From contig CAJPOF010000014.1 in NCBI GenBank assembly GCA_905372235.1, positions 1-43,339 on the forward strand: DNA of 43,339 bases, read 5' to 3'. The notes under the pieces are model-generated. The model was given only the letters and a program-made list of their open reading frames with translations. It was not told where the DNA came from and did not search any database. Below, one piece after another: positions 14,298 to 21,313 of this stretch. Position 1 is the stretch's first letter, and the number at the start of each line of letters is the position of its first letter. The stretch is from an uncultured Treponema sp. (GTDB lineage Bacteria; Spirochaetota; Spirochaetia; Treponematales; Treponemataceae). A program made the position numbers and the translations under genes.

Positions 14298-15482
14298 ATG
14301 GTTGCAAGAGAGAACTGGTTGAAAAAAATTCGTCCCTTTTATGAAAGCGAACTCATCAAAGTGATTATTGGAATTCGCCGGTGCGGTAAATCTGTGATTT
14401 TAACTCAGATTGCTCAAGAAATAAAAGCCGATGAGGTGCATAAAATCTTTATTAACTTTGAAGATTTGCAATTTTCCGATTTGAAGGACGAGATGTCCCT
14501 CTATAAATATGTAAAAAATCTTATTACTGATGACCAAAAATATTATTTGTTTTTTGATGAAATTCAAAATGTCATGAATTTTGAAAAAGCGATTAATTCT
14601 TTTAGGCTTCTAAATACAAGCATTTTCATTACCGGCTCAAACGCCAATCTTTTATCGGGGGAATTGGCAACTTTGCTTTCCGGCCGTTATGTTTCTTTTA
14701 AAATACTTCCTTTTACGTTCTCCGAAGTTCTTGAAATTCAGAGAATTAAAGATGCTGATGACGAAGTTCTCATGGATTACATCCGGTGGGGCGGTATGCC
14801 TCTGCGTTTTTCAATAAACACCGACAATGAACTGAAAGTTTTTTTTTCGGATTTATATGATTCCATCGTGTTAAAAGATATTGTTACCCGTTACAAAATT
14901 CAGAACGTGTCGTTGTTGAATAAAATTATTGATTATCTGTCTATAAATATGTCTCAGATTTTTTCGGGTACATCGATTGTGAATTTTTTGAAATCAGAAC
15001 AAAGGGATTGTTCCAAGGAGTCGCTTTATAATTATCTTTCATTCATTATTAATTCTTGCATTATGAATAAAGTTTCCCGCTATGATATCCAAGGGAAAAA
15101 AGTTTTGTCTACGCTTGAAAAATATTATCTTGCAGATGTCAGTTTGGCTAGGGTTCATTCTACAAAAATGGATATTGGCGCTAGTCTGGAAAACATAGTT
15201 TACAATGAACTGCTGAATCGCGGCTATGAAGTCTACATTGGGATTTTAAAGAATGCTGAAATCGATTTTATAGCGCAGAAAGGAAATGAAAAAATTTATC
15301 TGCAAGTTTGCTACTTGCTTGCGAGCGATGAAACAGTCGCTCGGGAATTCGGCGTTTATGATTCTGTTAAAGATAATTATCCAAAATATGTATTATCGCT
15401 TGATAAGTTCGATTTTTCTCAGAATGGGATTATACATAAAAATTTGATTGACTGGCTTTTAGAAAAAGATTTCCGGCATTAA
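14298..15482 (+). CDS. AAA ATPase with DUF4143-type C-terminus
   Basis: This 394-residue protein has an N-terminal P-loop ATPase domain: Walker A GIRRCGKS (about 28-35), Walker B YYLFFDEIQN, FITGSNANLL and the typical LSGRYVSFKILPFTFSE. The C-terminal half (about 215-390) matches the DUF4143 pattern, ending in a PD-(D/E)XK-like stretch (NAEIDFIAQKGNEKIYLQV). These ATPases are widespread in gut anaerobes, often in many copies, and their role is unknown. A link to mobile or defence functions has been suggested for the wider class but nothing here proves it. It is flanked by A/T-rich spacers, a gene remnant upstream and a short repeated motif downstream, consistent with acquisition. No ribosome binding site is seen. 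Confidence 0.88.
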   Translation: MVARENWLKKIRPFYESELIKVIIGIRRCGKSVILTQIAQEIKADEVHKIFINFEDLQFSDLKDEMSLYKYVKNLITDDQKYYLFFDEIQNVMNFEKAINSFRLLNTSIFITGSNANLLSGELATLLSGRYVSFKILPFTFSEVLEIQRIKDADDEVLMDYIRWGGMPLRFSINTDNELKVFFSDLYDSIVLKDIVTRYKIQNVSLLNKIIDYLSINMSQIFSGTSIVNFLKSEQRDCSKESLYNYLSFIINSCIMNKVSRYDIQGKKVLSTLEKYYLADVSLARVHSTKMDIGASLENIVYNELLNRGYEVYIGILKNAEIDFIAQKGNEKIYLQVCYLLASDETVAREFGVYDSVKDNYPKYVLSLDKFDFSQNGIIHKNLIDWLLEKDFRH

Positions 15483-15490
15483 ATTGCCTT

Positions 15491-15518
15491 AATGTCAAGT
15501 TTCTATATTTTTATAAAT
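15491..15518 (+). repeat. 28-nt 3'-flank motif, copy 1
   Basis: The element begins AATGTCAAGTTTCT and ends ATTTTTATAAAT. It starts 8 bp after the AAA ATPase stop. The complement of 30200-30227 is identical at 27 of 28 positions, and the complement of 28107-28134 matches at 21 of 28. All three lie downstream of a gene and in the same sense as that gene. Confidence 0.7.
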
Positions 15519-15559
15519 GGAAAACTCATCGGAATAGTACGTGGCGAGTTTTTCCATTT
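15515..15559 (+). terminator. Hairpin between AAA ATPase and membrane protein genes
   Basis: AAATGGAAAACTC (15515-15527) pairs with GAGTTTTTCCATTT (15546-15559) with one bulged T and an 18-nt loop. It probably ends the ATPase transcript. The arm is A/T rich and the U-run is inside the stem, so confidence is moderate. Confidence 0.4.
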
Positions 15560-15595
15560 CGTGATAAAATCATCCGTCTATAAAAAGGAGTTTCT

Positions 15596-16675
15596 ATGGC
15601 AGATAAATCGATGAGGCATGCGGAGCGGATGATCAAGGTTATCCTGACAATTATCAGTTTGCTATTTGCTTTTTTTCTTATTATGTTCGGGTCGATCCTT
15701 TTGCGCGATATGGGTTCGTGGGGGACAAAACCTGAATTGGAAGATTATTTTAAACGTTCAAATATTTCCGATATGAAAGCCGCTGTTGAAGCTGCGGAAA
15801 AAGAAGCTGACTTTATTGAAGACAGTTTGAAGACGAATCAAGCCGGATATGAAAATGCGCAAAAACTTTATCGGGAAGAAAAAGATGTTTTTGAAAACTG
15901 GCTTATGACGCGTGCGGTTTTGGACGACAAAGCGCAAAACGCCGTTGTTCTCCAGAAAACTCAGCTTTTGGAATCTCATAAAAATTCTGTTCGGAATTGG
16001 TCGAATGCGGTTCAGAAAGACACGCAACTTCTCAAAGAAAAAAGGAACGAAATTGAATCTCTTCGGAAAACGGAAGAGGAGGCTCATGATTCTGCCCGCA
16101 AAGATTGGGATAAGGCGTATTCGATTTATAAACTTAAAATTTTTGCCGTGCGATTGCTGTTTGTCTGTCCGCTTTTGGCTTTGGCGATTTTCTTGGTCAT
16201 AAGATACCATACTCGCAAATTCGCCGCCTTTATCTGGGGATATTCGGTGTTTGTGCTGTGGGCGTTTTTTTTCGGGCTGATTCCGTATCTTCCAAGTTTC
16301 GGCGGATATGTGCAGTACGGCGTCGGCATATTGCTGACTGTTGTTGTCGGCTCATACGTCATAAAATACACTCAAAATTATGTGCGTGAAAAACAGGAAC
16401 AGGCGCGTTTGTCTTCTGAAGAGCGAAGCAAGAAAATTGCCGAAGCTGCCGCACTGCGTTCGTATACAATGAAAGTTTGTCCCTCGTGCGAACATTCGTA
16501 TATGCCCTCGGTGACAAAAACTTCAACATTGCCGAGTTTTTGTTCGCACTGCGGACTGGAACTTTTTTCTCCGTGCAAAAATTGCAGCGAAATAAATTTT
16601 GTGCATTTTAATTTTTGCTGGAAATGCGGAGCGGAATTAAAGAAAAAAATCTTCCGGAAAAATAATGAGATTTAA
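15596..16675 (+). CDS. Membrane protein with coiled coil and C-terminal zinc ribbons
   Basis: This is a 359-residue protein of unrecognised family. Order of parts: one transmembrane helix (about 13-35), a long charged alpha-helical coiled-coil region (about 62-180, rich in Glu, Lys, Ala), three transmembrane helices (about 182-258), a short charged linker (REKQEQARLSSEERSKK), and a cytoplasmic tail with paired Cys motifs (CPSC, CSHC, CKNC, CWKC) that form two zinc ribbons. The coiled coil would lie on one side of the membrane, flanked by helices, probably outside. ATG 15596 has a perfect AAGGAG site. It is monocistronic and its function is unknown; the zinc ribbons suggest contact with protein or nucleic acid. 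Confidence 0.75.
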   Translation: MADKSMRHAERMIKVILTIISLLFAFFLIMFGSILLRDMGSWGTKPELEDYFKRSNISDMKAAVEAAEKEADFIEDSLKTNQAGYENAQKLYREEKDVFENWLMTRAVLDDKAQNAVVLQKTQLLESHKNSVRNWSNAVQKDTQLLKEKRNEIESLRKTEEEAHDSARKDWDKAYSIYKLKIFAVRLLFVCPLLALAIFLVIRYHTRKFAAFIWGYSVFVLWAFFFGLIPYLPSFGGYVQYGVGILLTVVVGSYVIKYTQNYVREKQEQARLSSEERSKKIAEAAALRSYTMKVCPSCEHSYMPSVTKTSTLPSFCSHCGLELFSPCKNCSEINFVHFNFCWKCGAELKKKIFRKNNEI

Positions 16676-16958
16676 TGACCGCCGAATATTTTTGTCCGAA
16701 AGTGTTTTCGTGATTTTGCATAATTTTTTTAATGCGGGCGGCTTGAGGAATGGAAATTCGGCGGACTGTATTGATGTGCGGCGAATTTTTCAGATTTCAT
16801 GTTTTGCGGAACAGGCGACTTCGTAAACGTCTGTGTAAAATGCATAAATGAAAAGCGGAAAAATTTATCAATTTTTGGATAAGAAATTTTTCATGATTCA
16901 TTTTGCTGTCTAATTAGGTAGAAAAACTTAATCTGGAAGAAAAATAAATTTGTTCCGC
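16676..16958. other. Non-coding spacer with distant inverted repeat
   Basis: No gene is seen. CCGCCGAAT (16679-16687) and ATTCGGCGG (16756-16764) are exact inverted repeats about 68 bp apart. Between them lie a T-run and short hairpin-forming stretches. The remainder is A/T rich and leads into the zur promoter. Confidence 0.35.
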
Positions 16959-16987
16959 TTGACAAATTTTTCGATGTTACATAAAAT
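16959..16987 (+). promoter_or_regulatory. Promoter of the zinc island
   Basis: A consensus -35 TTGACA (16959-16964), a 17-bp spacer and the -10 box TAAAAT (16982-16987). The expected start site is about 16994, which is the first base of the zur GTG codon. Confidence 0.75.
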
Positions 16988-17001
16988 GCAACCGTGTTGC
17001 A
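16987..17001. promoter_or_regulatory. Perfect palindrome over the zur start, candidate Zur operator
   Basis: TGCAAC (16987-16992) and GTTGCA (16996-17001) form an exact 6-3-6 inverted repeat covering the end of the -10 box, the predicted transcription start and the first codons. A repressor bound here would block transcription. It does not match the well-known Zur boxes closely. Confidence 0.5.
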
Positions 17002-17407
17002 AAAATCTTATCACACTAAGACATCGGAACTCATTTCGACTTTCATAGAAACTCGTCTTGAAAGAGTTTTTACGGCATCCGAACTTTCGGATTTTTTGAA
17101 GGAAAACGGGCTTGAGGTGAATAAGACGACTGTGTACCGCAATTTGGACAGGCTTACGAAAGAAGGTCTTCTTACAAAGCACAAGTCGGCGGTAAATGAT
17201 GGATTTATATATCAAAGTTCCGAGGCTGAAAGTCATTGCCACGAACATATTCATTTTCAGTGTTGCAAATGCGGTTCTCTGATTCATCTTTCCGACAAGA
17301 ACACAATGGATTACATAAAGGCCATATCGGATTCAATGGGACTTGAAATTGATCTTGATTCTTCTTCGCTTAACGGGATATGCCCAAAATGCAAAAAACC
17401 CGACTAA
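16994..17407 (+). CDS. zur: Fur-family zinc uptake regulator (Zur-like)
   Basis: This is a 137-residue Fur-family repressor. The winged helix (about 1-65) contains NKTTVYRNLDRLTKEGLL. The metal domain has the His cluster HCHEHIHFQC (81-90) and two CxxC pairs (C90/C93 and C130/C133). Zur rather than Fur or PerR is inferred from the directly following zinc transporter genes. It lacks the FD-S-Y Asp position seen in the PerR-like gene at 9640. The start is GTG 16994; no ATG occurs in the N-terminal part and no ribosome binding site is present. The promoter places the mRNA start at the GTG, so it is probably leaderless. Confidence 0.85.
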   Translation: MLQKSYHTKTSELISTFIETRLERVFTASELSDFLKENGLEVNKTTVYRNLDRLTKEGLLTKHKSAVNDGFIYQSSEAESHCHEHIHFQCCKCGSLIHLSDKNTMDYIKAISDSMGLEIDLDSSSLNGICPKCKKPD

Positions 17408-17691
17408 CGATTGGCGATAAATTTCTTTGCGTCCTGTTTGCGGTTCTCATGCTTTTTTCCGTTTGCTTTGAAGTGCTGGAAAGCGAGCATCAATGTTCGG
17501 GTGAAGATTGTCCGATTTGCAAAGTGATTCAGATTGTCAGGCAGAATATAAAACTCTTTGGGCTTATTCTTGCGACGGTTGCGGTTTGTTCAAGAAAACT
17601 CGAATGGAAGAGAAGCGTTTCTGCGAGTTTTGAAAGTCATTCAGACATGGCGAACACGCTCTTTATTCAGAAAACTAGACTGAATGATTGA
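17380..17691 (+). CDS. Small membrane protein with CSGEDCPIC motif in the zinc operon
   Basis: This 103-residue protein overlaps the end of zur by 28 bp in another frame, implying translational coupling. It has two predicted transmembrane helices (about 15-33 and 57-72), with the segment HQCSGEDCPIC (37-47) between them. One His and three Cys there could bind zinc on the outer face of the membrane. Similar small 'H-x-C-x-G-x-x-C-P-I-C' proteins sit beside zinc uptake genes in gut Firmicutes as I recall, but no function is established. A second ATG at 17389 is an alternative start. A role in zinc delivery or sensing is inferred from place and motif only. Confidence 0.65.
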   Translation: MPKMQKTRLTIGDKFLCVLFAVLMLFSVCFEVLESEHQCSGEDCPICKVIQIVRQNIKLFGLILATVAVCSRKLEWKRSVSASFESHSDMANTLFIQKTRLND

Positions 17692-17763
17692 ACGCACGGA
17701 TTTTAGGCAAAATCAAAATGCCGCAAAATATGCGGACAAAATCATTCTAATTTGGAGAATAAA

Positions 17764-19320
17764 ATGAAAAAAATTAAATCTATTATATTCGCAGCTCTTA
17801 TGCTTGCTTCTGCGACTGTATTTGCAGGTGCAAAAAAATCGATTGTATGCACTTCATATCCGGAATACGACTGGATTTTGAATATCCTGGGTTCGAAGGC
17901 ATCGGATTTTGATGTTTCTTTCCTTCAGAACAAAGGAACAGACCTTCACAGTTATCAGCCGAGTTTTCAGGATTTGGCAAAAATTTCCGAGTGCGATATG
18001 TTTGTCTATGTCGGAGGAGAAAGCGACGCTTGGGTTGAGAAAGCGATTTCCAATGCGAAGAACAAGAACATAAAAGTTGTAAACATGATGGAAGTTCTTG
18101 GCGACAAGATTCTTGAAGAAGAGATGGTTGAAGGTATGCAGGAAACTGAACATGCCCACGGAGACGGCGAACATCATCATCACCATGCGCATGACGAAAA
18201 ATCGATGAAAATTTTCAGCGGATATTTTGAGGATTCCGATATTCGTGACAGAACTTTGGATGACTGGAACGGAGAATGGAAATCGGTTTATCCGTATCTT
18301 TTGGATGGAACGCTTGATGAGGTCATGGAAGCAAAGGCTGAAAACGGCGGAAAATCTGCAGCAGCATACAAAGCATATTACAGCGAAGGCTACAAAACCG
18401 ATGTCGATAAAATCGTAATCAAGGGAAAAAAGATTTCGTTCTATAAGAACGGGAAAGTTTCCGAATCAAAATATAATTACAAGGGATATAAAATCTACAA
18501 CTATCCAAAGGGAAATCGGGGCGTTCGATTCTTTTTTGAGGCGGCGAATCCAAAGTCAGGTGCGCCTAGGTTCATTCAGTTCAGCGACCATAATATCGCT
18601 CCTAACAAGGTGGCTCATTTTCATCTTTATTTTGGAAACGAAAGTTTTGATGCACTTTCCGCTGAGATGGAACATTGGCCAACGTACTATCCGGAGGATT
18701 TTGACGCAGACGATATAGTAGATGATATGCTTGAACATATCGGTGGACACCATCATGGGCATGACCATGAGGAAGAAGAGGCTGAAAATGACGAGCATGT
18801 TTGGCTTTCCCTCAAGAATGCGATTACGATAACTGAAAAACTTTCCGAAGAAATCCAGGCTCTTGACCCTGCGAATGCGGCTACATACAAAGAGAACACA
18901 GCTTCATATGTAAAGCAGCTTTCTATGTTGGATTCGGAATATGAAAAAACGGTAAAATCTGCAAAGTTCAAGACTGTTCTTTTTGGGGACAGATTCCCGT
19001 TCCGTTATCTTGTGGCAGACTACGGACTTTCGTATTTTGCCGCTTTTTCCGGATGTAGCGCAGAATCCGAAGCAAGTTTTGAAACCATCGTGTTCCTTTC
19101 AAAAAAGATGGACGAACTTGGGCTTGGCACAATTCTTACGATTGAAAAATCGGACAAGAAAATCGCCAACACTGTAAGAAACAATTCCGCAAAGAAAAAG
19201 CAGAAAATTGCCGAGATGGATTCATTGCAGTCCGTGAGCGCAAAGGAAGTTTCAGGCGGAAAAACCTACCTTGGAACGATGAAGCGTAATCTTGAGATTC
19301 TCAAGGCTGCGTTGAACTAG
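17764..19320 (+). CDS. znuA: Zinc-binding lipoprotein-type/periplasmic ZnuA with inserted ZinT domain
   Basis: This 518-residue zinc ABC-transporter binding protein has a signal peptide (about 1-23). The N-terminal ZnuA lobe (24-128) has the first zinc His in LHSYQPS (H62). A His-rich loop follows (130-143), then a complete ZinT/YodA domain (about 147-325) with its DHNIAPNKVAHFH zinc site (H276, H285, H287). A second His-rich stretch (329-335) leads into the C-terminal ZnuA lobe, which begins DEHVWLSLKNA (H344). The domain order is thus ZnuA-N / ZinT / ZnuA-C. In streptococcal AdcA the ZinT domain is C-terminal instead. The usual third His is replaced in FGDRFPFRYL, a variant I recall from Firmicutes homologues. 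ATG 17764 follows TTTGGAGAAT. Confidence 0.93.
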   Translation: MKKIKSIIFAALMLASATVFAGAKKSIVCTSYPEYDWILNILGSKASDFDVSFLQNKGTDLHSYQPSFQDLAKISECDMFVYVGGESDAWVEKAISNAKNKNIKVVNMMEVLGDKILEEEMVEGMQETEHAHGDGEHHHHHAHDEKSMKIFSGYFEDSDIRDRTLDDWNGEWKSVYPYLLDGTLDEVMEAKAENGGKSAAAYKAYYSEGYKTDVDKIVIKGKKISFYKNGKVSESKYNYKGYKIYNYPKGNRGVRFFFEAANPKSGAPRFIQFSDHNIAPNKVAHFHLYFGNESFDALSAEMEHWPTYYPEDFDADDIVDDMLEHIGGHHHGHDHEEEEAENDEHVWLSLKNAITITEKLSEEIQALDPANAATYKENTASYVKQLSMLDSEYEKTVKSAKFKTVLFGDRFPFRYLVADYGLSYFAAFSGCSAESEASFETIVFLSKKMDELGLGTILTIEKSDKKIANTVRNNSAKKKQKIAEMDSLQSVSAKEVSGGKTYLGTMKRNLEILKAALN

Positions 19321-19352
19321 TCGGATGCGGATTTTTAAGACCGGAGAAGAAG

Positions 19353-19997
19353 ATGGCTCTTTTGAGATGTGAAAACCTTGCCATAGGATACGGCGCCAAA
19401 GTAATCCAGGCTGACTTGAACTTTCAGGTGGAAGAAGGCGAATATTTTGTCATCATCGGAGAAAACGGAGCCGGAAAGTCAACGCTTATGAAGACAATTC
19501 TGGGATTCCAGAAACCCATGGCAGGGAAAGTTCATTTTTCAAAAGATTTGGGGAAGGCGGCCGTGGGCTATCTTCCTCAGCAGAATTCTTCTCTTAAAGA
19601 TTTCCCGGCGAGCGTGCAGGAAATTGTTCTTTCTGGCAGGCAGGGAAATCTTGGTCTTTTTCCGTTCTATAAAAAAGAGGACAGGAAGATAGCCCAAGCG
19701 CAAATGGAAAAACTCGGCATCTTGGGATTCCGGAACAAGTCGTTCCATGAACTTTCTGGCGGACAGCAACAGCGTGTGCTTTTGGCAAGGGCATTGTGCG
19801 CCGCAAAAAAACTTCTTGTGCTTGACGAACCTGTAAAAGGATTCGACCCGGCGATAACCAAAGCTATGTACGACGACATCGCCGACCTAAATAAAAACGG
19901 AATGACTGTAATAATGATAAGCCACGACATAAACGCAAGCGAAAAATACGCAAGCAAAATCCTGGAATTGAAAAGAGAGCGAGGCGACAATGCTTGA
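19353..19997 (+). CDS. znuC: Zinc ABC transporter ATP-binding protein
   Basis: This 214-residue ATPase subunit powers zinc import. Walker A is GENGAGKST, the Q-loop lies in LPQQNSSL, the signature is LSGGQQQR, Walker B is LLVLDEP, and the H-loop is in MISHD. It is compact, like other metal-type (family 9) ABC ATPases. GGAGAAG precedes ATG 19353. It lies 32 bp after znuA and overlaps znuB by 8 bp, so the three form one operon with the regulator upstream. Confidence 0.94.
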   Translation: MALLRCENLAIGYGAKVIQADLNFQVEEGEYFVIIGENGAGKSTLMKTILGFQKPMAGKVHFSKDLGKAAVGYLPQQNSSLKDFPASVQEIVLSGRQGNLGLFPFYKKEDRKIAQAQMEKLGILGFRNKSFHELSGGQQQRVLLARALCAAKKLLVLDEPVKGFDPAITKAMYDDIADLNKNGMTVIMISHDINASEKYASKILELKRERGDNA

Positions 19998-20829
19998 GAT
20001 GATACAAAAAATACAGCTTTATTTTTCCTACCAGTTCGTGATTTATGCAATGATTACAGGAATCCTGATTTCATTATGTTCTTCGCTTTTTGGCGTGACC
20101 CTTGTATTAAAAAAATTTTCTTATATAGGTGACGGGCTAAGCCATTCTGCGTTCGGAGCGATGGCGATTGCCTCTGTTTTGCGGATTCAGAATTCCATGA
20201 TTGTCGTGCTTCCGATAACGATTGTGCTTGCGATAATAATTCTTTGCGCAAAGGAAAATTCTAAAGTAAAAGGCGACGCTTCAATAGCGATGATTTCCGT
20301 TGGAGCGTTGGCGCTCGGTTACCTTATGATGAACATTTTTTCTCCGCCGTCAAACCTCAGCGGAGATGTATGCTCAACGCTGTTCGGTTCAACGCTGATT
20401 TTGACGCTCACCAAGGAAGAGGTTTTTCTTTCAATAGGACTTTCTCTTGTGGTCATCGCATTTTTTGTGTTTTTTTACAACAGGATTTTTGCCATCACTT
20501 TTGACGAAAATTTCGCATTTTCGGCAGGAACAAAAACTCGGTTTTACAAAATCATAATTGCCACGTTCGTTGCGGTAATCATCGTGCTTGCGATGAATCT
20601 TGTAGGCTCTCTTTTGATTTCCGCTTTGATAATATTTCCGGCGACTTCTGCGATGCAATTTTTGAAGAGTTTCAAAAAAGTTACGATTTTTGCCTGCATA
20701 TTTTCCGTCCTTGGAGCGGTGCTGGGACTTTTCGTGTCCGTTCTTGCAGGAACTCCCGTAGGTCCGACGATTGTAGCCGCGGACATCTTGGGTTTTGCAA
20801 TTTGCAAGGCGTTGGGAAGGACTGCCTGA
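19990..20829 (+). CDS. znuB: Zinc ABC transporter permease
   Basis: This 279-residue integral membrane protein of the family 9 (ABC-3) permeases has about eight or nine helices. Typical segments are LYFSYQFVIYAMITGILISL at the N-terminus, YIGDGLSHSAFGAMA, the motif GDVCSTLFGSTLIL, and LVGSLLISALIIFPA. It forms the zinc channel with ZnuC. The start lies within the znuC end with GCGAGG as ribosome binding site. The stop TGA overlaps the following ATG. Confidence 0.93.
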   Translation: MLEMIQKIQLYFSYQFVIYAMITGILISLCSSLFGVTLVLKKFSYIGDGLSHSAFGAMAIASVLRIQNSMIVVLPITIVLAIIILCAKENSKVKGDASIAMISVGALALGYLMMNIFSPPSNLSGDVCSTLFGSTLILTLTKEEVFLSIGLSLVVIAFFVFFYNRIFAITFDENFAFSAGTKTRFYKIIIATFVAVIIVLAMNLVGSLLISALIIFPATSAMQFLKSFKKVTIFACIFSVLGAVLGLFVSVLAGTPVGPTIVAADILGFAICKALGRTA

Positions 20830-21308
20830 TGCAGAACACGACACTTATCTATATCGAAAACGATTCCAAATATCTGATGTTGCATCGAACAAAAAAAGAA
20901 CACGATTGCAACAAAGGAAAATGGATTGGAATCGGCGGAAAATTCAACGAAACCGAAAGTCCGGAAGAATGTGTCGTTCGGGAAGTCAAAGAAGAGACGG
21001 GGCTGACTTTGCTTTCGATGGAATATCGAGGAATCGTCACGTTTGTGAGCGACGACAATTTTACCGAATATATGCACATTTTTTGGAGCAAGGATTTTTC
21101 GGGGACTTTATGCGAATGCGATGAAGGCGAACTTGAATGGGTCGAAAAATCGAAAATGAACGCCCTTCCGCATTGGAAAGGCGACGAAATATTCTTGAAT
21201 CTGCTGGAACTTAGAGTTCCGTTCTTCTCGCTCAAACTTGTATACGAAAAAGGAGTACTCCTCAAAGCGGTTCTGAACGGGAAGCCCCTGGATTTGAGGG
21301 GCTTTTAA
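20829..21308 (+). CDS. NUDIX hydrolase (MutT-like)
   Basis: This 159-residue hydrolase has a complete Nudix box, from GGKFNETESPEECVVREV through KEETGL (about 36-59). The N-terminal strand TTLIYIENDSKYLMLHRTKKEHD resembles MutT-type 8-oxo-dGTP diphosphatases, which clean oxidised nucleotides from the pool. The exact substrate is not certain. The ATG overlaps the znuB TGA as TGATG, so it is translationally coupled to the zinc transporter. This is an unusual partner, although Nudix enzymes need divalent metal. A longer in-frame start at 20802 lies inside znuB and is less likely. Confidence 0.88.
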   Translation: MQNTTLIYIENDSKYLMLHRTKKEHDCNKGKWIGIGGKFNETESPEECVVREVKEETGLTLLSMEYRGIVTFVSDDNFTEYMHIFWSKDFSGTLCECDEGELEWVEKSKMNALPHWKGDEIFLNLLELRVPFFSLKLVYEKGVLLKAVLNGKPLDLRGF

Positions 21309-21313
21309 TCCGT

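Noticed and set aside
14298..15482. Anti-phage defence system built on the AAA ATPase
   Set aside because: It is a lone DUF4143-type ATPase of a very common family with no partner nuclease, toxin or methylase beside it.
18120..18200. His-codon-rich stretch taken as a nucleotide repeat
   Set aside because: It is explained by the His-rich zinc-binding loop of ZnuA.
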